A stretch of 39,051 nucleotides of DNA from an uncultured Micrococcales bacterium (lineage in GTDB: Bacteria; Actinomycetota; Actinomycetes; Actinomycetales; Microbacteriaceae), in assembly GCA_903834635.1 (NCBI GenBank), contig CAILJO010000112.1, forward strand, positions 1 through 39,051, written 5' to 3'. Position 1 is the first letter of the stretch; the number at the start of each line of letters is the position of its first letter. Positions 10,390-18,558 of the stretch are shown one piece after another. The position numbers and the translations under genes are program-made. Under the pieces are notes generated by a model, which ran no database searches, was not told where the DNA came from, and was given only the letters and a program-made list of their open reading frames with translations.

Positions 10390-11602
10390 GGGCCTCTGCA
10401 ACTGCGGAGGCGATTAATTCGACCTGCCATAGTCGTGCACCAAGTCCAAGAAGTTGATTCGAAACCTTCTCGCTGGTCAAACCTAATGGCTGCCAACACA
10501 GCTGACGAATGGTGTCGGGCGAGACCAAGTTTTCAACTGGAACGTTCAACTCTTCAGCTCGCTTGACTACAGCGGCTCTAACATTCTTAAGACGCGCGTC
10601 TGCATCAGGGTATTTTTGAGGCCATGATCGGTGATTCGGAATGCCAGTATGAGGGGATCTCAAGCTTGGTAAATCGCGCGAAGCGAGACCTTTTTCAATC
10701 GCCGCCCACCAAGTGTCGATGTAACTTCGGCTAGCGCGCCCGGCAAATTTGCGATTGGCAGCCAATGCTGCACGATTTGTGTGTTTTGCTGTGGCAGCTT
10801 CTACTAACGATGCGTCAGGAACTAGTCGACCGGGCGATACGTCAAGTTTTATGGCAAGAGCTTCGCGTGCCTCCCAAAGACTCTTAGCTACTGCCAGCAC
10901 CTGGGCGTCTTTGACAGCACTCAACCCCGACATCGTGCGCCACTTGTCCAGATTCGGTGCCTTGGGCTGAAACTTAGTCGCATTTTCGAACTCAGTTTCA
11001 GCCCAAGTTAGTTTGCCTTGTTGTTCAAGAAGTTCTTTGAGAGCGTCTCTCAAATCTATGATCACGTCAACATCCAATGCGGCGTAGTTCAGCCAGTCAT
11101 CACGCAAAGGTCTGGTGGACCAGTCAACGGCAGAGTGTTCCTTTGCCAGCCGAATTCCCAGGAGAGCCTCGCACGCTGCGCCAAGCCCAACTCTTTCTAG
11201 GTTTGCCAGTCTTGCTGCGAGTTCGGTGTCAAAGAGTTTCTTTGGTCTCAATCCCAACTCGCTTAGGCAAGGTATGTCCTGCGACGCCGCATGTAGGACC
11301 CATTCGCACTCATTTAGAAAATCGGCGAGCTCCTCAAATACGTGGGCATCATCGACCAAAACGGCAATGGGATCAATTAGAAGGATCGGGCCACCTCTTC
11401 GAAAGATTTGGACAAGATAGGCGCGATTCGAATATTTGAAACCAGACGCCCTCTCGGCGTCCACCCCAACTGGACCTTGCAATGCAGCGAGAACTTTTAT
11501 ACCAGATCGAAGAGAAGACGCGTCATCCACATAAAGAACCTGTTCGGCGCGCGGTTTTTCCAATAGTGGAAGATCTACAGCGTCGTTTGTTTCGCTAGGC
11601 AC
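10355..11602 (-). CDS. Ribonuclease D-like 3'-5' exonuclease with HRDC domain
   Basis: VGVDAERASGFKYSNRAYLVQIF, HAASQDIPCLSELG and LNYAALDVDVIIDL (DEDDy motifs), C-terminal HRDC-like region. Confidence 0.88.
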   Translation of the reverse strand: MPSETNDAVDLPLLEKPRAEQVLYVDDASSLRSGIKVLAALQGPVGVDAERASGFKYSNRAYLVQIFRRGGPILLIDPIAVLVDDAHVFEELADFLNECEWVLHAASQDIPCLSELGLRPKKLFDTELAARLANLERVGLGAACEALLGIRLAKEHSAVDWSTRPLRDDWLNYAALDVDVIIDLRDALKELLEQQGKLTWAETEFENATKFQPKAPNLDKWRTMSGLSAVKDAQVLAVAKSLWEAREALAIKLDVSPGRLVPDASLVEAATAKHTNRAALAANRKFAGRASRSYIDTWWAAIEKGLASRDLPSLRSPHTGIPNHRSWPQKYPDADARLKNVRAAVVKRAEELNVPVENLVSPDTIRQLCWQPLGLTSEKVSNQLLGLGARLWQVELIASAVAEALNLPLVGETQD

Positions 11603-12179
11603 GTTTATCGATGCGGCTTAGATTCTCGTTTTGCAGTGGATGCCCGGACATCATGCAAATCAGATTTTGCCAAGCACTGAGGTGTGCAGCTAGCGAGTAA
11701 TCGAGTGGACTCCATGAAGCCCTAAGTTCAACCTCCGAATGGTCTTTCTGGTTTGCAAGTGAACCGTAACCGGTGGAGATAACCCTCGTCGCTGTGCCAG
11801 CCTCGGAGGCATAAGTGGCACCATTGTCTTCAAGTGCAGAGATTAGCCAAGCCCATGTCACCCCAGCGGAAAACTCGTCGGCTCCAATGTCCGTCTCAAG
11901 TGGTGACTTCGCGAAAATGATGACTCGAAACTTTGACGCCCACGACTCCTGGGGTGCTGTATCCCAAAGAAAGACTATTCGACCGGTTCCTAAATCAATT
12001 TTCTCGTGCGCAGAATCTGCCCTCACATCGCACGAGAACGCGACTGCATGTTTAGCCAAATCTTTGGGTGCAACGATCTCGCGCACTTCAACCTCTGGTC
12101 GAATCGCTGCGCCGCGCAGAGACTCGAGAGCTAACGCAAATTCTGGCGCTACTCCTAGTTGCTGTTTGATTTCGACCAT
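11595..12179 (-). CDS. DUF3000 family protein
   Basis: MVEIKQQLGVAPEFALALESLRGAAIRPEVEVREIVAPKDLAKHAVAFSCDV...; located upstream of the RNase D gene as in other actinobacteria. Confidence 0.78.
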   Translation of the reverse strand: MVEIKQQLGVAPEFALALESLRGAAIRPEVEVREIVAPKDLAKHAVAFSCDVRADSAHEKIDLGTGRIVFLWDTAPQESWASKFRVIIFAKSPLETDIGADEFSAGVTWAWLISALEDNGATYASEAGTATRVISTGYGSLANQKDHSEVELRASWSPLDYSLAAHLSAWQNLICMMSGHPLQNENLSRIDKRA

Positions 12180-12265
12180 AGTTATAAGGCTATTGCGAGA
12201 GCGCCCACACCCCTTGTGCCACGCCGCAATCAGGGGCTCAAGCAAGCAAGGTGCTTGGCAAGTTT

Positions 12266-12823
12266 CTATTCCGTTGTTACTCGATTCAAGACTAGAAAAG
12301 TTGTATCTTCGACAACTTGCCTAGAAGTCTCAGCGAAGCCTTGTACTCCAAGGGATGCAGTCAGGTCATGACTTGGCGAACAAATTGAACCGATAACCGT
12401 CAAGTAAATGCGGTCTATGAGCTGCAAGCCTGCAAGAGTTCTCAATAAGGTAGGGCCAGCCTCTACAAGGAGCCCAAGATGTTTTTTCGAAATCAGCTCA
12501 ATGTTTGCCTTCAGAGACAACAAGTCTCTTGGTTCTATTCGTTCTAAGCCTGCTGGTGTTAGCGAACCCGGACGAGTAACCACATAGGTTTTGAATCTGT
12601 CCGATTTGCGATAACCCTCAGTTCTCGCGGTGTTTCCTCCGGTAAGAACGGCTGAAAAGTTGCGTCGCAGATGGATCAACACGTTTCGGTCAAGCTGGTT
12701 ACTTATGCCGCGGCTTGAACCATTCTCGTCAGCCCATTCGCCCTGCGATGACATCACAAAGTTTGCAACTACCAGGTTGCTTGGTCCGTAATGTGACCAA
12801 TCAAACTCCGATGCCTGCGACAT
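12266..12823 (-). CDS. RibD C-terminal / dihydrofolate reductase-family pyrimidine reductase-like protein
   Basis: GPSNLVVANFVMSSQGEWADENGSSRGISNQLDRNVLIHLRRNFSAVLTGGNTAR...LGLLVEAGPTLLRTL. Confidence 0.72.
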   Translation of the reverse strand: MSQASEFDWSHYGPSNLVVANFVMSSQGEWADENGSSRGISNQLDRNVLIHLRRNFSAVLTGGNTARTEGYRKSDRFKTYVVTRPGSLTPAGLERIEPRDLLSLKANIELISKKHLGLLVEAGPTLLRTLAGLQLIDRIYLTVIGSICSPSHDLTASLGVQGFAETSRQVVEDTTFLVLNRVTTE

Positions 12824-13251
12824 TAGTTTGTCGCTTTCTCGCGAACTTGTCGTTTAATTCGGAACAACATCGCACGCATCCCTCGAAGGCGCAATGGCGA
12901 TACTGCTTCGGCAAGTCCAAGAGTGTCGGCGAAGTCATCGTCGACCGCAAGTACCTCCGCTACTGAGCCACCGTTTAATAATTCGTGCAAAATGCTTGCA
13001 AATCCTCTAGTGGTTGGGGCCTCTGGCGGAGCGCTGAAAAAGAGTTCGACCTTGTCGTCTTGAACTTCTACAAACAGAAAGATAGGGGACTGGCACTCTT
13101 CCACCCGTTCTAAAAGATCTGGATGATCAGCGTATCTGCTTGGAAGTTCAGGCAAGTTCTCGCTGAATTCAAGAAGAAGGTTCAGGCGGTCTTTGACTGA
13201 TGCATCCCGAAAATCTTCCTGAAGGCTTGTTGCCGAACTGTTAACACTCAT
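12823..13251 (-). CDS. SufE-family Fe-S cluster/sulfur acceptor protein
   Basis: [42 protein letters not shown] with the conserved SufE Cys; ...[18 protein letters not shown]. Confidence 0.87.
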   Translation of the reverse strand: MSVNSSATSLQEDFRDASVKDRLNLLLEFSENLPELPSRYADHPDLLERVEECQSPIFLFVEVQDDKVELFFSAPPEAPTTRGFASILHELLNGGSVAEVLAVDDDFADTLGLAEAVSPLRLRGMRAMLFRIKRQVREKATN

Positions 13252-14150
13252 TTGGCTACTGGAGCCAAACCAGGCTCTTCGCCTTTCACGATTGGTACTC
13301 CCACAAGAGAACCCCATTCGGTCCAAGACCCGTCATAGTTTCGCACGTTCTCGAAACCAAGCAAATACTTCAAGACGAACCATGAGTGACTTGACCGCTC
13401 ACCGATTCGGCAATAGGCAATGACTTCGTCCGAAGACTTAAGCCCTTTTTCGCCTTCGTAAATGGAACTAAGTTCGGCACGAGGCTTGAAAGTTTGGTCA
13501 GTGTTAACAGCTCGCGCCCAAGGAACCGAAACTGCCGAGGGGATATGTCCGGCGCGAAGGGCGCCTTCCTGCGGGTAGTCAGGCATGTGCGTACGTTCGC
13601 CTGAGTATTCTTGTGGAGATCTAATGTCCAGCAAGGGCTTTCCAAAGTGAGCCAAAACGTCATCTCGGAATGCTCGAAGTGTCTTGTCATCCCTCAAAAC
13701 TAGTGGGTACTCGCTTGGTTCAACTTCGGTTGCCTCGCGCGTGAGGTTGTATCCAGCGTTGGTCCAAGCCTCTCGCGCCCCGTCAAGAAGGCGAACATCT
13801 TCGTGGCCAAATAGTTTGAAGACCCACAAGGCATAAGCGGCCCACCAGTTGCTTTTATCACCGTAGATCACGACCGTAGTGTCGCGTCGAATGCCCGATC
13901 GCTCCATCAGGGCCTTGAAGTCTGCAGATCCAACGTAGTCACGGACTGTATCGTCGTTTAGGTCCGTGTGCCAGTCAATTTTCACTGAACCAGGAATGTG
14001 CCCCACCTCGTAGAGCAGGACATCTTCATCAGATTCAACAATTCTCAAATCGGCGTCATTGATGTGCTCAGCTAGCCACTCCGCAGAAACCAAGACCTCT
14101 GGGTGTGCGTATTCTTGAAACTTTGGTGATGGGTCATGCGCGACAGTCAT
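13248..14150 (-). CDS. Thiosulfate/3-mercaptopyruvate sulfurtransferase (tandem rhodanese domains)
   Basis: [25 protein letters not shown]...[11 protein letters not shown]...[23 protein letters not shown]...[13 protein letters not shown] overlap with SufE. Confidence 0.92.
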   Translation of the reverse strand: MTVAHDPSPKFQEYAHPEVLVSAEWLAEHINDADLRIVESDEDVLLYEVGHIPGSVKIDWHTDLNDDTVRDYVGSADFKALMERSGIRRDTTVVIYGDKSNWWAAYALWVFKLFGHEDVRLLDGAREAWTNAGYNLTREATEVEPSEYPLVLRDDKTLRAFRDDVLAHFGKPLLDIRSPQEYSGERTHMPDYPQEGALRAGHIPSAVSVPWARAVNTDQTFKPRAELSSIYEGEKGLKSSDEVIAYCRIGERSSHSWFVLKYLLGFENVRNYDGSWTEWGSLVGVPIVKGEEPGLAPVAK

Positions 14151-14229
14151 TTAGGGCTCCTCAATGGATAAACTCGTCTTTAGACAAGGATAATCAATGC
14201 CCTATTCAATAGTGAGCGAACGGTAAGAA

Positions 14230-15210
14230 ATGGCAACAATCGAGGGCGTTGTGAGTCTATGCGATCGATTTCCAGTACTCTCTCCAAGTCAGATGCTTGC
14301 CGACCTTGTTCCTCCGCGAGAATTCGAAAGTGCCACCTTTGGCAGCTACAGACCAGACCCTCGATTCCCCTCACAAGAGAGTGCCCTCAAAGAGGTTTCA
14401 AAAAATTTCACAAAAAAATCTGGCTTTCTCCTAAAAAAGAAGTCAGTACCCGGCGTTTATCTTGATGGCGGTTTCGGAGTAGGCAAGACTCACCTCTTGG
14501 TTTCCATTTATAAGGATTTCAAGGGCACAAAATTATTCGGTTCATTTTTATCGTTCACAAGCTTCATCGGAGCTCTAGGTTTCACTCAGGCTCTAGAACT
14601 ATTCTCAAAATACGAACTCATTTGCATCGACGAATTTGAACTCGACGATCCGGGCAACACGATGATAATGTCTCGAATTCTCAACGAACTATCTACTAAC
14701 GGCACGACCTTTGCGGCAACTTCGAACACTCCTCCTAACGCACTAGGTGAAGGGCGTTTTGCGGCCGCAGATTTCCAACGCGAGATTCTCGGGATTGGTT
14801 CAGCTTTCAGGATTATTCGTATTGACGGTGAAGACTACCGGCATAGGCCATTTGATGCGGAACACAGGGTTTTCACTTCGAAGGAGCTGTTGGACTGGAC
14901 AAAAGACTCGAAATCATCTTCAGACGACTTTAGATCGCTTTTGAAGCACCTCAGTCAACTTCACCCTGCTAAGTATGGAAAGCTTCTTTCCGAATTGGAT
15001 AAGGCCGTTTTTACAGACGTGCAGGCATTAACGGACGAATTCGATGCACTGCGCTTTGTAGCACTGGTCGATCGGGCCTACGAGGCGCAGGTTCACCTTC
15101 GAGGGAGTGGAATGTCTCTTACCGAAGTGTTTCCTGAAAAGTATCTCTTGGGCGGTTATCGCAAGAAATACCTGAGAGCTATCTCACGTCTCGGTGCTCT
15201 GGCCGAATAG
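14230..15210 (+). CDS. zapE: Cell division protein ZapE (AFG1-like ATPase)
   Basis: Walker A GVYLDGGFGVGKTHLL, Walker B ELICIDEFELDDPGNTMIM, SNTPPNALGEGRFAAADFQREI. Confidence 0.9.
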   Translation: MATIEGVVSLCDRFPVLSPSQMLADLVPPREFESATFGSYRPDPRFPSQESALKEVSKNFTKKSGFLLKKKSVPGVYLDGGFGVGKTHLLVSIYKDFKGTKLFGSFLSFTSFIGALGFTQALELFSKYELICIDEFELDDPGNTMIMSRILNELSTNGTTFAATSNTPPNALGEGRFAAADFQREILGIGSAFRIIRIDGEDYRHRPFDAEHRVFTSKELLDWTKDSKSSSDDFRSLLKHLSQLHPAKYGKLLSELDKAVFTDVQALTDEFDALRFVALVDRAYEAQVHLRGSGMSLTEVFPEKYLLGGYRKKYLRAISRLGALAE

Positions 15211-15211
15211 A

Positions 15212-15249
15212 TTTACAAACTCGAAACATTTCGTGCCTCTTTCTGAAAC
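15212..15249 (+). promoter_or_regulatory. GlnR-box-like array upstream of amt1
   Basis: TTTAC-n6-GAAAC-n6-TGCCT-n6-GAAAC; resembles the actinobacterial GlnR consensus gTnAC-n6-GaAAC-n6-GtnAC-n6-GaAAC with 11-bp periodicity (third half-site is poor). Confidence 0.45.
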
Positions 15250-15264
15250 GTAGATCCGATTCAC

Positions 15265-15295
15265 TTGACTCATGACCGCAGCATTGCGGTATTTG
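15265..15295 (+). promoter_or_regulatory. Candidate amt1 promoter with an inverted repeat in the spacer
   Basis: TTGACT (15265-15270), 19-nt spacer, TATTTG (15290-15295); perfect inverted repeat ACCGCA-GCAT-TGCGGT at 15275-15290. Confidence 0.35.
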
Positions 15296-15317
15296 CTTTT
15301 ATGAGAGAGGTAAGCAA

Positions 15318-16586
15318 GTGGATCAAGGAAATACGGCGTACGTGCTAATCACGGCCGCGCTTGTGCTGTTAATGACCCCGGGTCTGGCGTTCTTCTACGG
15401 CGGTATGGTCAAGGCAAAGAGTGTCGTCTCGATGATGATGTTGAGCTTCGGATCACTCGGACTCATCGGCGTTTTGTGGGTTATCTACGGTTACGCCATT
15501 TCGTTCTCGAATAAGGGTGTGGGAAACTTCGTTGGCATCGATGGATGGTTTGGCATTGATCTTTCGTCAATCGGTCTTACGTCGCAGGTTGCTCACGTAG
15601 CCGACGCAACTCGAAGCTATCCTGAACTCGCATTTGTGGCATTCCAGGCGACGTTCGCAATTATTACGGTTGCCCTCATCTCCGGAGCGATCGCTGACCG
15701 AGCGAAATTCGGCGCATGGATGGTATTCGCCGGCGTTTGGGCAACACTTGTCTACTTCCCGGTCGCTAACTGGGTTTTCAACTTCACCGTTGTGAACGGA
15801 AAGATTGTCGACGGAGGTTGGATCGTCTATAACCTCGGAGTTATCGACTTCGCTGGTGGAACAGCTGTTCACATCAATGCTGGTGCGGCAGGTTTGGCTT
15901 TGGCGATTGTCCTAGGTAAGCGCTTTGGGTTCAGCAAGGGAATCGCTCAACCTCACAACGTGCCTCTTACGCTTCTTGGTGCAGCTCTTCTTTGGTTCGG
16001 TTGGTTCGGATTCAACGCCGGAAGCGAGCTCGCTGCAGATGGAGTCGCAACTGTAGCCTTCATCAATACCCTCGCTGCTCCAGCCGCAGCGATGTTGGGT
16101 TGGATTGTTGTTGAGTATTTCAAGCACGGAAAGGCAACGTCCATCGGCGCTGCCTCTGGTGCCGTCGCAGGTCTCGTGGCGATTACTCCAGCCTGTGCAT
16201 CTCTCGACCCAATGTATGGAATCCTCCTAGGTGTAATCGCAGGTGCTCTATGTGCGCTAGCGATCGACCTGAAGTTCGCTCTCGGTTTTGACGACTCACT
16301 TGACGTGGTTGGAATTCACCTTGTTGGCGGAATCGTTGGAACTCTCTACATCGGTATCTTTGGAAACGGCGTGGGTGCAGCATTCGGGTTCGGCTGGCAC
16401 CAGTTCTTGATGCAAGCAGCCGGAGCCGGGGCTGTGCTTGGTTACTCATTCGTCATGGCACTCATTATCGGATTCGTAATCGAAAAGACCATCGGCTTCA
16501 GAGTCAAGGCCGAGGATGAAATTGCCGGCATTGACACTGTTGTGCACGGCGAAGAGGCATATGCCTTTGGTGCAGAACGCGGCTAG
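15318..16586 (+). CDS. amt: Ammonium transporter (Amt/MEP/Rh), paralog 1, canonical twin-His
   Basis: MTPGLAFFYGGMV, GGTAVHINAGAAGL, WFGWFGFNAGSELAADG, DVVGIHLVGGIVGTL; GTG start with GAGAGG SD. Confidence 0.96.
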   Translation: MDQGNTAYVLITAALVLLMTPGLAFFYGGMVKAKSVVSMMMLSFGSLGLIGVLWVIYGYAISFSNKGVGNFVGIDGWFGIDLSSIGLTSQVAHVADATRSYPELAFVAFQATFAIITVALISGAIADRAKFGAWMVFAGVWATLVYFPVANWVFNFTVVNGKIVDGGWIVYNLGVIDFAGGTAVHINAGAAGLALAIVLGKRFGFSKGIAQPHNVPLTLLGAALLWFGWFGFNAGSELAADGVATVAFINTLAAPAAAMLGWIVVEYFKHGKATSIGAASGAVAGLVAITPACASLDPMYGILLGVIAGALCALAIDLKFALGFDDSLDVVGIHLVGGIVGTLYIGIFGNGVGAAFGFGWHQFLMQAAGAGAVLGYSFVMALIIGFVIEKTIGFRVKAEDEIAGIDTVVHGEEAYAFGAERG

Positions 16587-16596
16587 TATCTAGTTA

Positions 16597-16633
16597 GCAA
16601 AGAGGCAGGCGCGAGGGGCGCCTGCCTCTTTGC
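16597..16633 (+). terminator. Hairpin terminator downstream of amt1
   Basis: Perfect 16-bp stem GCAAAGAGGCAGGCGC-GAGGG-GCGCCTGCCTCTTTGC; only a short imperfect T-rich tail follows (TTTGTTC). Confidence 0.8.
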
Positions 16634-16665
16634 TTTGTTCATGATTATTACGAAAGAATCATTCA

Positions 16666-17943
16666 ATGTATAGCGATAGCGCCACAGCCTTTTTGATAAT
16701 TTGCTCAGCGATGGTTCTATTTATGACGCCAGGTCTGGCCTTTTTCTATGGTGGTTTGGTCAGAGCCTCGTCTGTTGTGTCGATGATGATGATGTCTTTT
16801 GGTTCAATCGCACTAGTTGGAACCCTCTGGGTTGTCTATGGCTATGCCATGTCTTTTGGGCAGGCAGGGTCATCTGGTTTCTTTGGTCTCGACGGCGTCT
16901 TCGGAGTAGATGTCAAGAAGCTGTTCGTCGAAGATGTGTTTAAGGTTGCACAATCTGGAAATGGCTTAGATCTCGTAGTCGCTGGCTTTCAAGGCACCTT
17001 CGCAATCATTACAGTGGCTTTGATTTCGGGAGCTATTGCTGACCGTGCACGTTTCGGTGCCTGGATGGTTTTCGCCGGGCTTTGGGCAACGCTTGTGTAT
17101 TTTCCTATTGCCGGCTGGGTGTTTAACTTCACCACGACCAAAGGCGTCGTAACAGACGGCGGTTGGCTTGTTTACAACGTTGGTTTGCTTGATTTTGCTG
17201 GCGGTACTGTCGTAGAGATAGCTTCTGGTGCTGCTGCGCTGGCAGTTGCTCTGGTGGTAGGAAAGCGGTTTGGTTTCGCCAAAGGAATGCATGCGCCACA
17301 CAATGTACCTTTGACGCTCATCGGAGCAGGCATTCTCTGGTTCGGCTGGTTCGGGTTCAACGCCGGAAGTGCACTAGCTGCAGATGGAACGGCTACGTTG
17401 GCTTTTGTAAACACGATGGCTGCGCCAGTTGGTGGACTTCTCGCTTGGTCGATTTATGAACGCATCACTATCGCTAAGCCAACCGCTGTTGGGGCCGCCT
17501 CGGGAGCCATCGCTGGACTTGTAGCGATTACTCCAGCGTGCGGATTTCTTACGCCCATGTGGTCACTCGTGCTTGGTGCCCTAGCCGGAGGCATCTGTGC
17601 TGCGGCTGTAGAGCTCAAGTGGAAGTTTGGTTTCGACGACTCACTTGACGTGGTTGGAATTCACTTGGTCGGCGGCTTGGTTGGCACACTTTTCATCGGG
17701 CTTGTCGGCGAACATGTTGGACTGTTGCAGACGGGATCTTGGCTGCAGCTTGGCAGACAGGCAATAGGAGCATTCTCTATTGGAATCTATTCGTTCGTGA
17801 TGGCTTTGCTGATTGCCTGGTTGATACAGAAAACAATCGGATTCAGGGTCACCAACACAGACGAAATCGCTGGCGTAGACCTTATGGTGCACGGAGAGCA
17901 GGCATACTCCGAGGCAGACCCAAGATGGACCTGGAGGCCCTAA
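16666..17943 (+). CDS. amt: Ammonium transporter (Amt/MEP/Rh), paralog 2, with Glu at the first twin-His position
   Basis: MTPGLAFFYGGLV, GGTVVEIASGAAAL (E where paralog 1 has H), WFGWFGFNAGSALAADG, DVVGIHLVGGLVGTL. Confidence 0.95.
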   Translation: MYSDSATAFLIICSAMVLFMTPGLAFFYGGLVRASSVVSMMMMSFGSIALVGTLWVVYGYAMSFGQAGSSGFFGLDGVFGVDVKKLFVEDVFKVAQSGNGLDLVVAGFQGTFAIITVALISGAIADRARFGAWMVFAGLWATLVYFPIAGWVFNFTTTKGVVTDGGWLVYNVGLLDFAGGTVVEIASGAAALAVALVVGKRFGFAKGMHAPHNVPLTLIGAGILWFGWFGFNAGSALAADGTATLAFVNTMAAPVGGLLAWSIYERITIAKPTAVGAASGAIAGLVAITPACGFLTPMWSLVLGALAGGICAAAVELKWKFGFDDSLDVVGIHLVGGLVGTLFIGLVGEHVGLLQTGSWLQLGRQAIGAFSIGIYSFVMALLIAWLIQKTIGFRVTNTDEIAGVDLMVHGEQAYSEADPRWTWRP

Positions 17944-18194
17944 GCCCCAACCGGGTTGAGTTTAATCATGCTCACGAAAATGCATGCAACGAATAGTCCG
18001 CCCCAAATGGCAAATCGGTAGAGGATTTTTCGCTTCTTGGCAGGTTCATAGGACGGCCATCTGTCTCTAAGGTTTCCAAAAACCACCCCAAAGAAGACCA
18101 CGAAAGTGCCAACAAACAGCGCGAAGGTGAGAACGGTAAAAAGCGCTGCGAGCAGAAACTCGAGCAGCGAACCTTTTCCAACATCGAAATGCAT
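17940..18194 (-). CDS. Small membrane protein of unknown function, two TM segments
   Basis: MHFDVGKGSLLEFLLAALFTVLTFALFVGTFVVFFGVVFGNLRDRWPSYEPAKKRKILYRFAIWGGLFVACIFVSMIKLNPVGA; the ATG at 18194 is the only plausible in-frame start before the first TM. Confidence 0.65.
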   Translation of the reverse strand: MHFDVGKGSLLEFLLAALFTVLTFALFVGTFVVFFGVVFGNLRDRWPSYEPAKKRKILYRFAIWGGLFVACIFVSMIKLNPVGA

Positions 18195-18195
18195 G

Positions 18196-18267
18196 TGGGC
18201 GTAACTGGGATCGAACCAGTGACCTCTTCCGTGTGAAGGAAGCGCGCTACCACTACGCCATACGCCC
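18196..18267 (-). tRNA. tRNA-Val(CAC)
   Basis: GGGCGTA...CTTCC-TTCACAC-GGAAG...GGTTCGATCC...TACGCCC-A cloverleaf; anticodon CAC; no encoded CCA. Confidence 0.93.
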
Positions 18268-18309
18268 TGTTTGCTCAAGGTTATCAACACACCGACGTAT
18301 TGGGCGAGT

Positions 18310-18338
18310 TTGCATCACTTGTCGGGTTGGGTTAGAGT
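18310..18338 (+). promoter_or_regulatory. Promoter for the tRNA-Gly/Cys/Val cluster
   Basis: TTGCAT (18310-18315), 17-nt spacer, TAGAGT (18333-18338); tRNA-Gly begins 23 nt after the -10. Confidence 0.55.
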
Positions 18339-18361
18339 AGTGGATGTTCGAAAGAACAAAC

Positions 18362-18434
18362 GCGGATGTGGCTCAGTTGGTAGAGCATCACCTTGCCAAG
18401 GTGAGGGTCGCGAGTTCGAATCTCGTCATCCGCT
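18362..18434 (+). tRNA. tRNA-Gly(GCC)
   Basis: GCGGATG...CACC-TTGCCAA-GGTG...GAGTTCGAATCTC...CATCCGC-T; anticodon GCC. Confidence 0.93.
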
Positions 18435-18461
18435 CGAAGCGGGCAGTGGCCTCGTGGACAT

Positions 18462-18536
18462 GGTGGAGTGGCTGAGCGGCCCAAAGCAGCAGCCTGCAAA
18501 GCTGTAAAACCACGGGTTCAAATCCCGTCTCCACCT
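18462..18536 (+). tRNA. tRNA-Cys(GCA)
   Basis: GGTGGAG...CAGC-CTGCAAA-GCTG...CGGGTTCAAATCCCG...CTCCACC-T; anticodon GCA. Confidence 0.92.
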
Positions 18537-18558
18537 CAAGCAGTACAGCATTAGACCC

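Noticed and set aside
11815-12324. 169-aa plus-strand ORF
   Set aside because: Antisense to DUF3000; composition typical of a shadow ORF.
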